Translations under genes and position numbers: made by a program
Part shown: one piece after another, positions 45,178 to 54,610 of the stretch
Position numbering within the stretch: position 1 is the first letter of the stretch
Layout of the letters: every line of letters starts with the position of its first letter
DNA from: Leptodontidium sp. MPI-SDFR-AT-0119
Lineage: Eukaryota; Ascomycota; Leotiomycetes; Helotiales; Leptodontidiaceae
Direction: 5' to 3'
DNA length: 64,000 nt
Assembly (NCBI GenBank): GCA_020726505.1
Contig: JAHLEZ010000001.1
Coordinates: forward strand, 5,580,001-5,644,000
Notes under the pieces: generated by a model
Databases searched by the model: none
What the model saw: only the letters and a program-made list of their open reading frames with translations
Told to the model about the DNA's origin: nothing

Positions 45178-45966
45178 TCACCACCCATCATCAGCAGCAG
45201 AGCCAGAATCAAAAGAGCAACAATCGAGGGGGTTCACCCTCTTCGTAGTATTGTAATAATTCCCCCTCGCATAAGCCTTCCCGTCCATTGTTGTTGCCGT
45301 ATACGGAATTACCTCGCCACGCTCAGCATACTGCTCGACAGGACCATAGCCTTCAACGTAGCCGGATCCAATCGCATCCATGTGGGATAGGTCGATCACC
45401 TTGTAGAAGCCTTTCTGCACGGCATCTCTGGCGTATTTGTCCGTCTGTCGCCTGGCTTTGTCGGCTTGTATCCACGTGATGTAGTCTTTCTCGAGATCTT
45501 TCCAATCGTTCACGCGGCAGCTTTGGGCAGTGCGTCTGAAGAGAGCTAGAGTGAGAGTTGGAGGTTTCCATACTGCCCAGTCGATGAAATCGATGGTGCG
45601 TGGATTATTATCTTCGGGAAAGTGCTGTGGATATCTCTCTTTAGCTTCATGGATGTCCGAGAGGTAGCCAGCCTTGATGGTGTCAATGTCACAGAATCAC
45701 TTGGATCCATATACCCAAATGGGTTTCCCTAGGATACTAGCGAAGTTGACGAGAGCGAGTCCACTCTCGCCTGTTAGAATGCGATGTTGCTCGTGTCGAA
45801 CTGTCAGGCCAGCGAGGTTTGTAGGCTCGGGGTTCTTCGTTGTTGACGGGTCCTTCGCAGTGCCAACTGTCTTCGACGTCGTAGGAAGCGATAGAACCTG
45901 TTTCTGAGCCTGGCTTGGGGTATTCTGATGGGCAGTGACTGCAATCATTCTCAGATTCATCATCAC
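45178..45966 (-). pseudogene. Remnant of the C-terminal part of a 2EXR-locus protein
   Basis: One minus-strand frame (codon starts congruent to 1 modulo 3) reads through most of this stretch. It gives NLAGLTVRHEQHRILTGESG and FASILGKPIWVYGSK, then an in-frame TGA (about 45694-45696), then CDIDTIKAGYLSDIHEAKE, IDFIDWAVWKPPTLTLALFR, and a long intact end (WKDLEKDYITWIQADKAR to ADDGW) stopping at 45178. The protein-like character on both sides of the TGA suggests one ancestral reading frame. Its frame differs from the upstream 2EXR exon frame. Alternatively the TGA lies in a 45-base intron (GTATAT...ATCAAG), which is also frame-neutral. I call it a pseudogene remnant with caution. Confidence 0.5.
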
Positions 45967-46240
45967 CTCTCCTAGAGATCTTCACTCCCCCGGTGTTGGG
46001 GGCTGATCGTCTAGCTGCTTCACTTGCAAGACCGTCTCTCAGTCGAACTGGGTGATGGCTACCATCGGCGCCGTTTAATGTTGATCCAACTTGGTTGTCA
46101 TTGTTGAATGCCTCGTCGTCGGATTTTTCTGAGTAGGAAGGATACGATCCAGAGTCATACCCATCATCTGAGTATCTTCTGACCCCTCCAGAATCAGGAG
46201 CGCTGTCACCTCTGAGTCTGATAGCTGACTGGCGAGTCAC

Positions 46241-47024
46241 TCATCTGTGCTGTATTTGCTCATCTGATTCCTCCTCGCTGTCTGGCACCTCGCGCCTCTC
46301 CATTCTTGTCCATCGCCTCTGATCCTGTTCCCACTCATTTACCTCGCTATCACTGTTATACAGCCACTCCCTCTCATCAACCTCATTGTGAAACTCGGTA
46401 CCATCACGGAAAAAGCTCGTCTTTCCCACGATAGTCAATTGTTTGACTCCTAACTGGTACACCACACCTACCGGTCCACATCTCCTGAACTCGCGATTCT
46501 CATCACCATGACGAGCCTTAGTGTCAGCCCACACATCTTCGTGAATAGCGAGGTTCTTCACTTTGCCCAATCCACCAGCCATATCGATAGCTTTGAGAAA
46601 CTCGGTGTTGTGGAGATGACCAGTTCGATCGCCGATGTACAGGATATCTTTTTCCGAGTTGATGTGCGTACCGAAACACTTGACGTGCTCTCCCTCTACC
46701 CGGTTGAAAACACGCCGAGACTCTTGACGGACTTGAGAAATTGCCAAGGGGGAGTTGCAGTTGTGCTCGCATTCGCATCTGTGGGCTTGCCATCCAAAGT
46801 TCACCACTTCTTTGAAGTCATTGCGACATCCTGGAAAGTGGCTGTAAGCCTCAGATTCCTTGTAAGATTGGTTTATACGTACTTGGTCGAGGGTATACTT
46901 CTATCAGGCGAGATCCAGGACATGCTAGCTCCCAGATACGGCATTGAAGCTCTGGAGGCAACCTCGCGATCGGCTTGAATCGAGGCGGTCTCTTAGTCTT
47001 TAAGGTATGGGGTTTAGAAGTCAT
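46241..47024 (-). CDS. 2EXR-domain protein, possibly truncated
   Basis: Exons 47024-46883 and 46830-46241 give 243 residues. The start (MTSKPHTLKTKRPPRFKPIA then RLPPELQCRIWELACPGSRL) is the typical opening of the fungal 2EXR domain, followed after the 52-base intron (GTACGT to CCAG) by a Cys/His-containing loop, SQVRQESRRVF and a segment with KDILYIGDRTG. Such proteins are abundant in Leotiomycetes and have no known function. The frame ends at TGA 46241-46243, yet continues open in the same frame for another 167 codons to 45737, with an acidic, low-complexity composition like that just before the stop. This suggests the stop is recent, or that the reading is split by something I cannot resolve. 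Confidence 0.65.
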
Positions 47025-48078
47025 AGTGCGCCAGTTAGTTTTGTGCCAATGAATGACCTGGTGTATTTCTCGAAAGTATTCTGCCGACTTGATCAGATAA
47101 CTTTTGAAAAAGTGTAACGAGTACTTGGAGTTGTCGTTGGTATTTAAAGTGTTGTGGTGTGTTTGATACGCAGATGCAACTGATCGCTAGACCAAGCAAG
47201 CACTTGAGAGGTGTAGATCCCCCCGCCCGTTTGTTCTCGTCTATTTCAGCATGAGATTCCGATACGATATGTGACATATGATGGAACAGAAAGGTGTATT
47301 AATATCACATTATGAGCTTGTCTCCCACCCGAACAATGCCATTCTCGGCGTGAAAAAATGAGAGTTAGGAATCTTAAGTTTGCCTGTCTTCTCAGGAAAA
47401 TGATATATTTTACCACGGCAGGACTCGGACGGTTCAGCACACGATCACCTCGGTTCCAACCCAAGAGACTCGAGAGAAAGTGTCTTTCCAAACTCTTTGC
47501 ACTCCAGCCGTCGTAATCATTCTGCAACCATCCGCAATCATGATACAAATTGATAACGCGGGACGGCCTTGCACATAGAGCATTCCCGATTAGCCATCTC
47601 CTTGTCATTTCGCGTTTGCAGGGTTGGATAGTGCATGGTCCCAGGTGCTCTTTGTAGTACGGCTCCTCGCTCAAGTCTTGATACGCCTCGCTAGGATTGT
47701 GAACCCGTTTGGCATTCGGCTGGTCGCAAACAAGTCCTTCTAAAGTGATCCTATTGGATACTATGACAAAGTCCACTTCGAGGCGATATATCTGAAATAT
47801 CTGAACAAGAGTAACACTTAGTCACACTATGCCGGCTGTTTGTTCCCGAATTCAATAGTTCGTTGCGGGGAGCTTTTGACCAAACTCCTGGTCCAAGAAG
47901 AAAAAGATTCCGGTGGCTAGTGACTGGCTCTTACGTGCGGAGTAGAAGTAAGAACGTGGGCCTCGACTTCTGGACAATCGTACAGCTCCCGGAAACAAGA
48001 CTTTACGTGAGTGTTGGCTTTCAAGCTGATGTACCCTCGGCCCAGTGATGCAGACTTTTGTTGATTCCCGATACCTAG
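47025..48078. other. Intergenic region
   Basis: 1054 bases. A 176-codon minus frame at 47246-47776 starts at GTG and resembles nothing I know; it may be noise or a decayed gene related to the 2EXR locus. Confidence 0.35.
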
Positions 48079-48825
48079 TCATGACAATTCATCGTCATCA
48101 GTATCCTCTCTGAACTCGCCGTATAGCACTTCACACACCCCTCCTAACGGAACGTCCATCACAGCATCCGTCCCTTGACTCCAAAGTACCCTCCAATCCT
48201 TGATTGTCCTTTCTCCCCTCTCGGCCCGCTCTCTCCTATCTCTCCCCCTCTCTTTCTCTTTCGCAACATTACTCGCAGCCTGTCTCCCCTTCCCATCAAT
48301 TGTGGCCACATTCGCTGCATCATCAATGATCGTCTCAATGCTACTCAATGGCAGGGTAAGATACCCCGTATTGTAACTCGCCAACGCCACGTAGATGTAC
48401 ACCAGTAGCATAACCAGGAACGAAGGTATAGCTAACGACCACCAGCGATCTGGATAGTATGTTATGCCTAGCGCGCGGAGGAAGGGCGAAGGTAGATAGG
48501 ACCAGAGAAGGTACATGAGAAAGGTCAGGGACGAGAACAGGTACAGTACGAAGCCATAGTATTCGTATGTTGGCACTTTAGGCGATGCGCGGGGAACGGG
48601 TTCGAGTTCATCGGCAGAGGTATCCGGGGTTGTAGGGCGAGACGGTCGGAGGAGGGACGTGAGAGATGGGGAGGGAGGGAGAGGTGTTGGAGGGCGGCCG
48701 TAGAATGGCGGCGCAAAGAAATTGTGCTGGAGGGCTGGGGGAGAGGGCGATGAGCTCGATGATGAATCGCCCCGGTAGTGGGATTGGAAGATCGCATCGT
48801 CTTCGTCTGAGGATGAAGAAGGCAT
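48079..48825 (-). CDS. GPI19: PIG-P subunit of GPI N-acetylglucosaminyltransferase
   Basis: Single exon, 248 residues. PIG-P/Gpi19 is a small ER membrane subunit of the complex that makes GlcNAc-phosphatidylinositol, the first step of GPI-anchor synthesis. The N-terminal 80 residues are Ser/Pro-rich. The PIG-P domain begins at about 86 with TYEYYGFVLYLFSSLTFLMY, forming transmembrane helix 1 (about 90-110). LPSPFLRALGITYYPDRWW and helix 2 (about 129-149) follow. The C-terminal motif (DVPLGGVCEVLY near the end) is diagnostic. A charged Arg/Glu insert of about 30 residues lies between helix 2 and that motif, longer than in yeast. A CACGTG lies 90 bases upstream of the start codon. Confidence 0.93.
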   Translation of the reverse strand: MPSSSSDEDDAIFQSHYRGDSSSSSSPSPPALQHNFFAPPFYGRPPTPLPPSPSLTSLLRPSRPTTPDTSADELEPVPRASPKVPTYEYYGFVLYLFSSLTFLMYLLWSYLPSPFLRALGITYYPDRWWSLAIPSFLVMLLVYIYVALASYNTGYLTLPLSSIETIIDDAANVATIDGKGRQAASNVAKEKERGRDRRERAERGERTIKDWRVLWSQGTDAVMDVPLGGVCEVLYGEFREDTDDDELS

Positions 48826-50081
48826 TGTTGTGTTTGAAGTGATGAGAATTAGTAAGTACGGTGTGAAGTTTGGGAGCGTTGGATGATGCGAGGCTGAAAT
48901 ATGTCATCGCGAAGCCACGTGAGTGAGCCACGCGAATTTGAGTGACCTCCACTTCCTCTTGCTTCGCGTGAGCTCGAACGATTATCATCTAGCTGAAGAT
49001 TTCGTTGACAGACACATTCACCTTATGTTGAGCAGTACTGAGACAGCAAACATTCCCATTCAGATCGAGAAGGGTCCTTTTCAACAGCTCTAGCAGGTAC
49101 TTGTTTTCGCAATCGATCTTCACCTCGGTCGAACAGATTCATATCAGCTATTCGCACATCCAAGCCGGGCTTTGAATCTGCCTCGTGCATTCTGCTTATC
49201 CTGCACCTGATGCTGCTCCTCTGGTACGGGAGGACGTCATACCACATTTCGAGCATCTTTCTTGGTCTTTTCATGTAGTCACAGTGCTTTTTTTGCTTTC
49301 AGACATTTGCACCCCCTTAATTGTTGTTCGTTTTGCTACCATATCCATATTCAGATATTGAAGATGTACATGCGCACAACTTCTGGCTCTTCTCTATCGT
49401 CTCCTATATGTTTTTGTCCATCTGTTACAATTTTCGGGTTTAAGAACGGGTTTAAGAAACCACCAAGAAACTTCATCGTCGATTGATTAGTATATCACCC
49501 ACTCTTGTTATCACACATCCCACTCTCATTCGATGGTTCCTCAGCTACGGCAAAATCCCCAATGTTTCTTGGTGAATCACCTTAGCTCGGTTCAGCCGCA
49601 GTGAACTGAAGCATATAAATGTGAAGTAGCAGTGGGAGCAGTGGGATCAGTGGGGCTTCATCATTTTTTGGTACAGAAATCTCTCACCGACAGCCATGAT
49701 ACTGGTCAATGGTGCCGACAGAGCACCATTCTCCGTCTCTAGGATTCCCCTCCTTCCAAATCCACGCCATGCAAGTTTCTCAACACGATGGGGATATTGC
49801 ACTTTGGAAAGATAACTAACCCTCATTGTAGAGCCAAGTATGCTCTTAGGCATATCAAATACCCACCTTGGTCTGTCAGCAAGACTCTTAGTTGAATGAG
49901 AAATATTGCACTTTGGAATGGCCCTTCGGGACTTTAAATATATAAATAAAAGAGATGCCCTCTTCTGCAAACCAAGTATCTCAAGCTTCATCTCGAATCG
50001 GGTCTTTTGTTCATCCAGTAGTCGAATACTGACAGGTCAACATTTTCTGTGTCAGTATCTGCTTGATCCAAGACTACCATC
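48826..50081. other. Divergent intergenic region, GPI19 / amidase
   Basis: 1256 bases between divergent start codons. Holds a CACGTG at 48916-48921. A near-repeat (tattgcactttgga) occurs at 49795 and 49904. No gene is seen. Confidence 0.4.
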
Positions 50082-52079
50082 ATGCTCCGCTCATTATTCA
50101 CTTTAAACCCACGCCTGGCGGCATTTGCTGCACTCATTGCTGGCAACCTCCTCGTATCAGCTAGTCTTGTTGACAACGGGAAATTCTTGACGCTCAACAG
50201 CATTCCATATTATGCTGGAGGTATTCCTGTTTCGCAGCTCTACGGTGTCCATAACAGCGTCATGCACCGTGCCGCTACCTTCGACTCGGATATCATTCCC
50301 CTTGCAATCATTCACACAGCGAATTCCAGCTTCGGGGCATCTGATCTCAACTTCACCGTCTCGACTTACCTCAGTATCGATGATGTATTCCAAGAAGCTT
50401 TCTTGAACGCGGTCTATGTGGCATACAATGGAAATGCATCATTGACTATCGATTCCTCAAACTTCGCCTCTACCTTGGAATCCTTCAACAACCGCTTGTT
50501 TATGGTTTCCAAAGGCGCAGGCAGTGAGACCACAAGGGGCACGATCCAGGCAGGGCTGAGTGAGGATCTCCCCAATGGTCCATACTTCCTCTCGGTTGCC
50601 ACAGGCGCCATATTCAAAGCATTCAGAGTCTACGCAGACAATTTCGTGGCGTTCAATCAAGCATGCATCAGTGACGAAGCCGATGGGTTCCTGGCATTGC
50701 CCGCCACGACTGAGAATGTCATGACCAAAAGCGTCGCTGTCCCTTCACGGTTGTACTACACCGTCACAGAGGACCAACCGCTCGCAGGACTTCGACTAGG
50801 CGTCAAGGATATCTATCATGTGAAGGGACTGAGGACTTCAGGTGGTAGCCGCTCTTACTACTATCTCTACGGCACTCAGAACGTCACCGCTCCTTCGGTC
50901 CAGCGATTGATCGATCAGGGCGCGGTTCTCGTGGGTAAAACTGGAACTGTTCAGTTCGCAAACGGAGACAGTCCAACGGCGGATTGGGTAGACTTGCACT
51001 GTCCCTTCAATCCTCGAGGTGATGGATACCAGGCCCCAAGCGGCTCTTCCTCTGGATCTGGTGCGGCCATGGGAGCATACAGCTGGCTTGATATTACGGT
51101 AGGTAGCGATACCGGTGGATCTATGCGTGGACCTGCGGGAAGTCAAGGTCTGTTTGCAAACAGACCGTCGACGGGAGCAATCTCAATGGAGCATGTCATC
51201 CCTCTCTCACCTGCCCTGGACACGGCTGGAGTTTTCGCGAGAAGTGGTGCTCTCTGGTCGACTGTGATACATGCCTGGTACGAAAACTTCACTTCAAACT
51301 ACCGTTCATACCCAAAGAAGCTCTTCGTATCGTCGAATACATCAGGATGGTCCTCAGGTTCAAATGTCACTACTGAAGCCGCAGGGTTGATCCAAGACTT
51401 CGTCGGGAAACTCGAAGGATTCCTGGGGACAAACCGCACACAGGTAAACATCACGCAACGCTGGGTGGAGACACATCCAGTAGGCGCACCGGAGAGTGTA
51501 CGAGAGATGCTGAATCTCACTTACGCCATCTTGACATCCGTGGATCAGTACAACATTCTCGGAAGGCAGCTATTCGCGGACTACGGTGCTATCCACGGCG
51601 GTCGTCGTCCGTTTATCAACCCTGGTCCTCTTACTCGCTGGAACTGGGGCCAGCAGAATGGCGGAAATGCCTCCTACCAAGTCGCAATGCAGAACATGAC
51701 GACCTTCCGCAACTGGTGGGAGACTTCAGGGTACGGGCTTCCCAGCAACCAGTCCTGCTCAGATGGGCTGTACGTGTATACCTGGAGCACGGGATCACCA
51801 AATTACCGCAACAGGTATTTTCTCGCGGGAACTACTCCGCCTTTGGGCTTCAACGACTGGGCTATTGCTGGGTATGCTGGTGCTCCTGAAGTGGTGGTTC
51901 CTCTGGGCGAGGCGCCGTATAATAGCACGGTCTCGCTGCAGACGGAGTATCTGCCTGTGACTGTGGCGATTCAAGCTGCGAGGGGGTGTGATCGTATGCT
52001 TGCGAGTTTGGTGAGGGATTTAGAGGGCGAGGGGATTTTGAAACCTGTTGGCACGGGATCTAGATTGTATGGGGAGTGA
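50082..52079 (+). CDS. Secreted amidase-signature enzyme with long N-terminal domain
   Basis: Single exon, 665 residues. The amidase-signature hydrolase core has the Ser-cisSer-Lys triad by spacing: Lys242 in GVKDIY, Ser322 in SGSSSGSGAA, and Ser347 in DTGGSMRGPA (distances 80 and 25, close to the 75 and 24 of FAAH). A signal-peptide-like N-terminus (residues 1-28, FAALIAGNLLVSA) and about 12 Asn-x-Ser/Thr sequons indicate secretion. Residues 30-220 form a separate domain (with FLTLNSIPYYAGGIP) not found in bacterial amidases but seen in other filamentous-fungal amidases. The substrate is unknown; such enzymes can open lactams, nitriles' amides or fatty amides. The gene is isolated between large gaps. 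Confidence 0.9.
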   Translation: MLRSLFTLNPRLAAFAALIAGNLLVSASLVDNGKFLTLNSIPYYAGGIPVSQLYGVHNSVMHRAATFDSDIIPLAIIHTANSSFGASDLNFTVSTYLSIDDVFQEAFLNAVYVAYNGNASLTIDSSNFASTLESFNNRLFMVSKGAGSETTRGTIQAGLSEDLPNGPYFLSVATGAIFKAFRVYADNFVAFNQACISDEADGFLALPATTENVMTKSVAVPSRLYYTVTEDQPLAGLRLGVKDIYHVKGLRTSGGSRSYYYLYGTQNVTAPSVQRLIDQGAVLVGKTGTVQFANGDSPTADWVDLHCPFNPRGDGYQAPSGSSSGSGAAMGAYSWLDITVGSDTGGSMRGPAGSQGLFANRPSTGAISMEHVIPLSPALDTAGVFARSGALWSTVIHAWYENFTSNYRSYPKKLFVSSNTSGWSSGSNVTTEAAGLIQDFVGKLEGFLGTNRTQVNITQRWVETHPVGAPESVREMLNLTYAILTSVDQYNILGRQLFADYGAIHGGRRPFINPGPLTRWNWGQQNGGNASYQVAMQNMTTFRNWWETSGYGLPSNQSCSDGLYVYTWSTGSPNYRNRYFLAGTTPPLGFNDWAIAGYAGAPEVVVPLGEAPYNSTVSLQTEYLPVTVAIQAARGCDRMLASLVRDLEGEGILKPVGTGSRLYGE

Positions 52080-52349
52080 GCCTTTAATGATGGTTTGCAA
52101 TAGGTTTGAACAGAAGAGCAGAAAGATCTAAACTCGACAACATGACTACCAAGGCTGCGAAAGCATGAGTAAGGTAAGGTTATGGGGTGTTAGATCGATG
52201 TCCTTCTTGCATGTACCTGGCAGCAGATGATTCAAGACAATAATATTCTTGGCCCAAGCCACGTCCGAAGACATGCAAAAGGTGATTCTATTCGTTACTC
52301 CCTAGATCCGCAGTATCATACGGATAGTACCGTAGTACGACAGGCAGGA

Positions 52350-52940
52350 TTAAGCGAGTCCATGCGGAACAACCCGAGTCAACTCGCGACTTGACTTTGC
52401 TTTAAGCATACATCATCCCCTCGTCGACTTATGCTTATTTCAACGGTATGAAATCGCATTGATCACGTATGTACAGTACTCCATCAAGAAGCTTAAGTTT
52501 TAGATAAAGCTTGACTCCAATTGCTCGAGTCAAAGTCGGATTATACTGTAGGTGTGACTTGGCAACGACTCACTGCATAGGTCGTCGAGTACGGAGTACT
52601 CCGTTATCAGAAGCTCGACTCGAGTTAGGCCCGAGTCGTCGAATGTGGCTCGTCAGTTCACCGACTCGGACTTGGAATCGTTTAGCCTAGCCTGACAGCT
52701 TTTTGCCTTTTCTTTCACAAGTCGATTACTTCTTTGATTAAATGGACTGAAGATTTCCTTCACTGCAAGATTATCTAACGAACAACAGATTCCCTTTCCC
52801 CAGTAGTGGATAGCTCTGTTTCAGTCCAGTGAATAAACGTAGGACTCCACAATTTATCTCTGGTATGATAGGTATGCTCTGCCAACCACAATCGCCTCTT
52901 AAAGTTGGAAGTGAGAAACATACTCCTCGAGTCCGGTGAA
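52350..52940. repeat. GACTC/GAGTC-rich block
   Basis: At least nine GACTC or GAGTC pentamers were counted here (near 52356, 52374, 52513, 52526, 52567, 52617, 52633, 52663, 52929), several extended to CGAGTC or GACTCG. About one would be expected by chance in equal-base sequence. It may be the eroded remnant of a repeat or a binding-site cluster. Confidence 0.5.
52591..52604. repeat. 14-bp perfect palindrome
   Basis: acggagtactccgt is identical to its reverse complement. Similar tacggagta words occur near 25132 and 53836. Confidence 0.85.
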
Positions 52941-53940
52941 GCGAGTTATACTGCATATGCAATTAACTCTTTACGCCTGGGCTTTTCATTAAAGTCGATG
53001 TTCTGAAATGATTTAGAGACTTTAAACAGGCTCTCGTTCATACCTGGACATAGTAAAGAGAGCGGCAATTCCCTGAGTAGTCTTGCGCTTCACTGGTGAC
53101 GAATTTGGCCCGCCTCGATCGCCTTGAGCGACATTCGAGACATTCGTTACGCCACTCAAGCTTTGATCTGAGACATATTCTGATGTGGAGTCAAAGTCGG
53201 TCTTGCTCCCGACGGACGGTAATGGAATTGGTGGGATGGGATTGGAGTCAGGGGTCCGTAGCCAACACTTCCCAAGCTCCCAGAAACCTGCGTGTCGGTA
53301 ACAAGTCAGCAAACCGGATTCGACGGACTGGAGAAGAAATGAGGACCGTCTGAATCGAATTGTCCGAATGCAGTCACCGGATTGGCCCGACTCGCGGGGA
53401 GATGTTCCATGGAGCCGGATAAGGAACAGGAACCGAAACCAAAACATAAAAGTGACGGGACAGCGCAAGTGGAGCCGAGGTGTGGGTGTGGACCAAGACG
53501 GGCACTAGTAAAAGGGGGTGGGGGAGGTTGAACTCTAGAAGGATCTGAGCCAATAGGGGAGTCGCATCTGCTTCCAGACTATTGACTTGACAGGAACTAG
53601 CTTCTCTCTCGGGTGAGGTGCAGCAGAAGGGGCAGTGAGGCTGCATGTGGGGATCTGGATGAGGATGGAAGCCCGATATTAAGTGAATTCTTCACCCAGA
53701 GGGAGTTACAAGTTGTTGCTAGGTAGGTACCGAGAACAGGGAAGAAGACTCTTCCTACCTTCCCTTTCCTTACTTATTCTGGGTATCTATTTCGCCTTGG
53801 GTTGGCTGGTTGGGTAGGGCCAGTAGGTAAACTTACTCCGTACTTCAACATTCGTAATTATATTCCCCTCATCCTTGACTTGATCTCCTTCCCATTCTTG
53901 TCTCATAATACAAACAAACATCCAGCGGCCACAGCAACAC

Positions 53941-53964
53941 CATCACCATCACCATCACCATCAC
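53941..53964. repeat. CATCAC hexamer repeat, 4 copies
   Basis: Four perfect copies of CATCAC, followed by imperfect ones. About 650 bases upstream of URC4. Confidence 0.9.
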
Positions 53965-54134
53965 ATCGCCATCACCCACCGCCTCGACTTTTCATCTCGC
54001 CTCAAACACAGAACACAGCAAGGCTCTACGAATGACACACCCCTCCACGCCCCCTTCCACAGGCTTCCCCTTCCATTCCATTCCCTTTCGCCTTTTGCCC
54101 CTGAATCGCACACCAATCGGCTCAGCTGCCAGCC

Positions 54135-54150
54135 CATCCATCCATCCATC
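54135..54150. repeat. CATC tetramer repeat, 4 copies
   Basis: Four perfect CATC units in the region upstream of URC4. Confidence 0.85.
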
Positions 54151-54444
54151 CCACCCAGCCAACGGGAATTCCACCAACAGACCAGACCTCCCTCGCTCCT
54201 TCCCTTCCCTCTTTGCTGCAGATCCCTCAAAACCTCCGAGAAAAAAACATCATCACAGCCTGCCATCCAGATTCAAAAGCAGCAGTGGTACTCGAACAAC
54301 ACAACCAACCGTTCAACACAAACAAACCCGAGAGCTGGTGGAGCGCGACGCAGCACAGAGCTCTATCGCTCGCTATCCAAGCAATCCTTATCAATTGCGC
54401 ACGGCAGGGCAGCGCAGCACAGCGCATCGCATTCACGATAAGCC

Positions 54445-54464
54445 AATCAATCAATCAATCAATC
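54445..54464. repeat. AATC tetramer repeat, 5 copies, with downstream complementary ATTGATTGA
   Basis: Five perfect AATC units. At 54495-54503 the complement ATTGATTGA occurs, so a 9-base-pair stem is possible in a transcript that spans both, about 110 bases before the URC4 ATG. Confidence 0.8.
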
Positions 54465-54610
54465 CCTTCACTCCACCACGAAGGAGGGCAATTAATTGAT
54501 TGATCGCTCGCCTCCGCCCGCATTCCAATCCAACGCAGCCAACCCCTCACCGACACCGACACCGAACTTGTCCAAACCCACTCCACCTCACCCCTCCTTC
54601 CCTTTCCATC

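Larger units (their letters stand above)
52080..54610. other. Large intergenic region with repeat character
   Basis: About 2.5 kb without a convincing gene. 52330-52940 is rich in GACTC/GAGTC words and includes a 14-base palindrome at 52591-52604. 53022-53468 has a minus-strand 148-codon frame without family signal. From 53940 on, simple repeats occur, probably in the URC4 leader: (CATCAC)4, (CATC)4 and (AATC)5. Confidence 0.4.

Noticed and set aside
47246..47776. 176-codon minus-strand frame
   Set aside because: Starts only at GTG, no recognised motif. Possibly decayed sequence, but not supportable as a gene.
53022..53468. 148-codon minus-strand frame in the repeat-like gap
   Set aside because: No family signal and it sits in low-quality intergenic sequence; not called.
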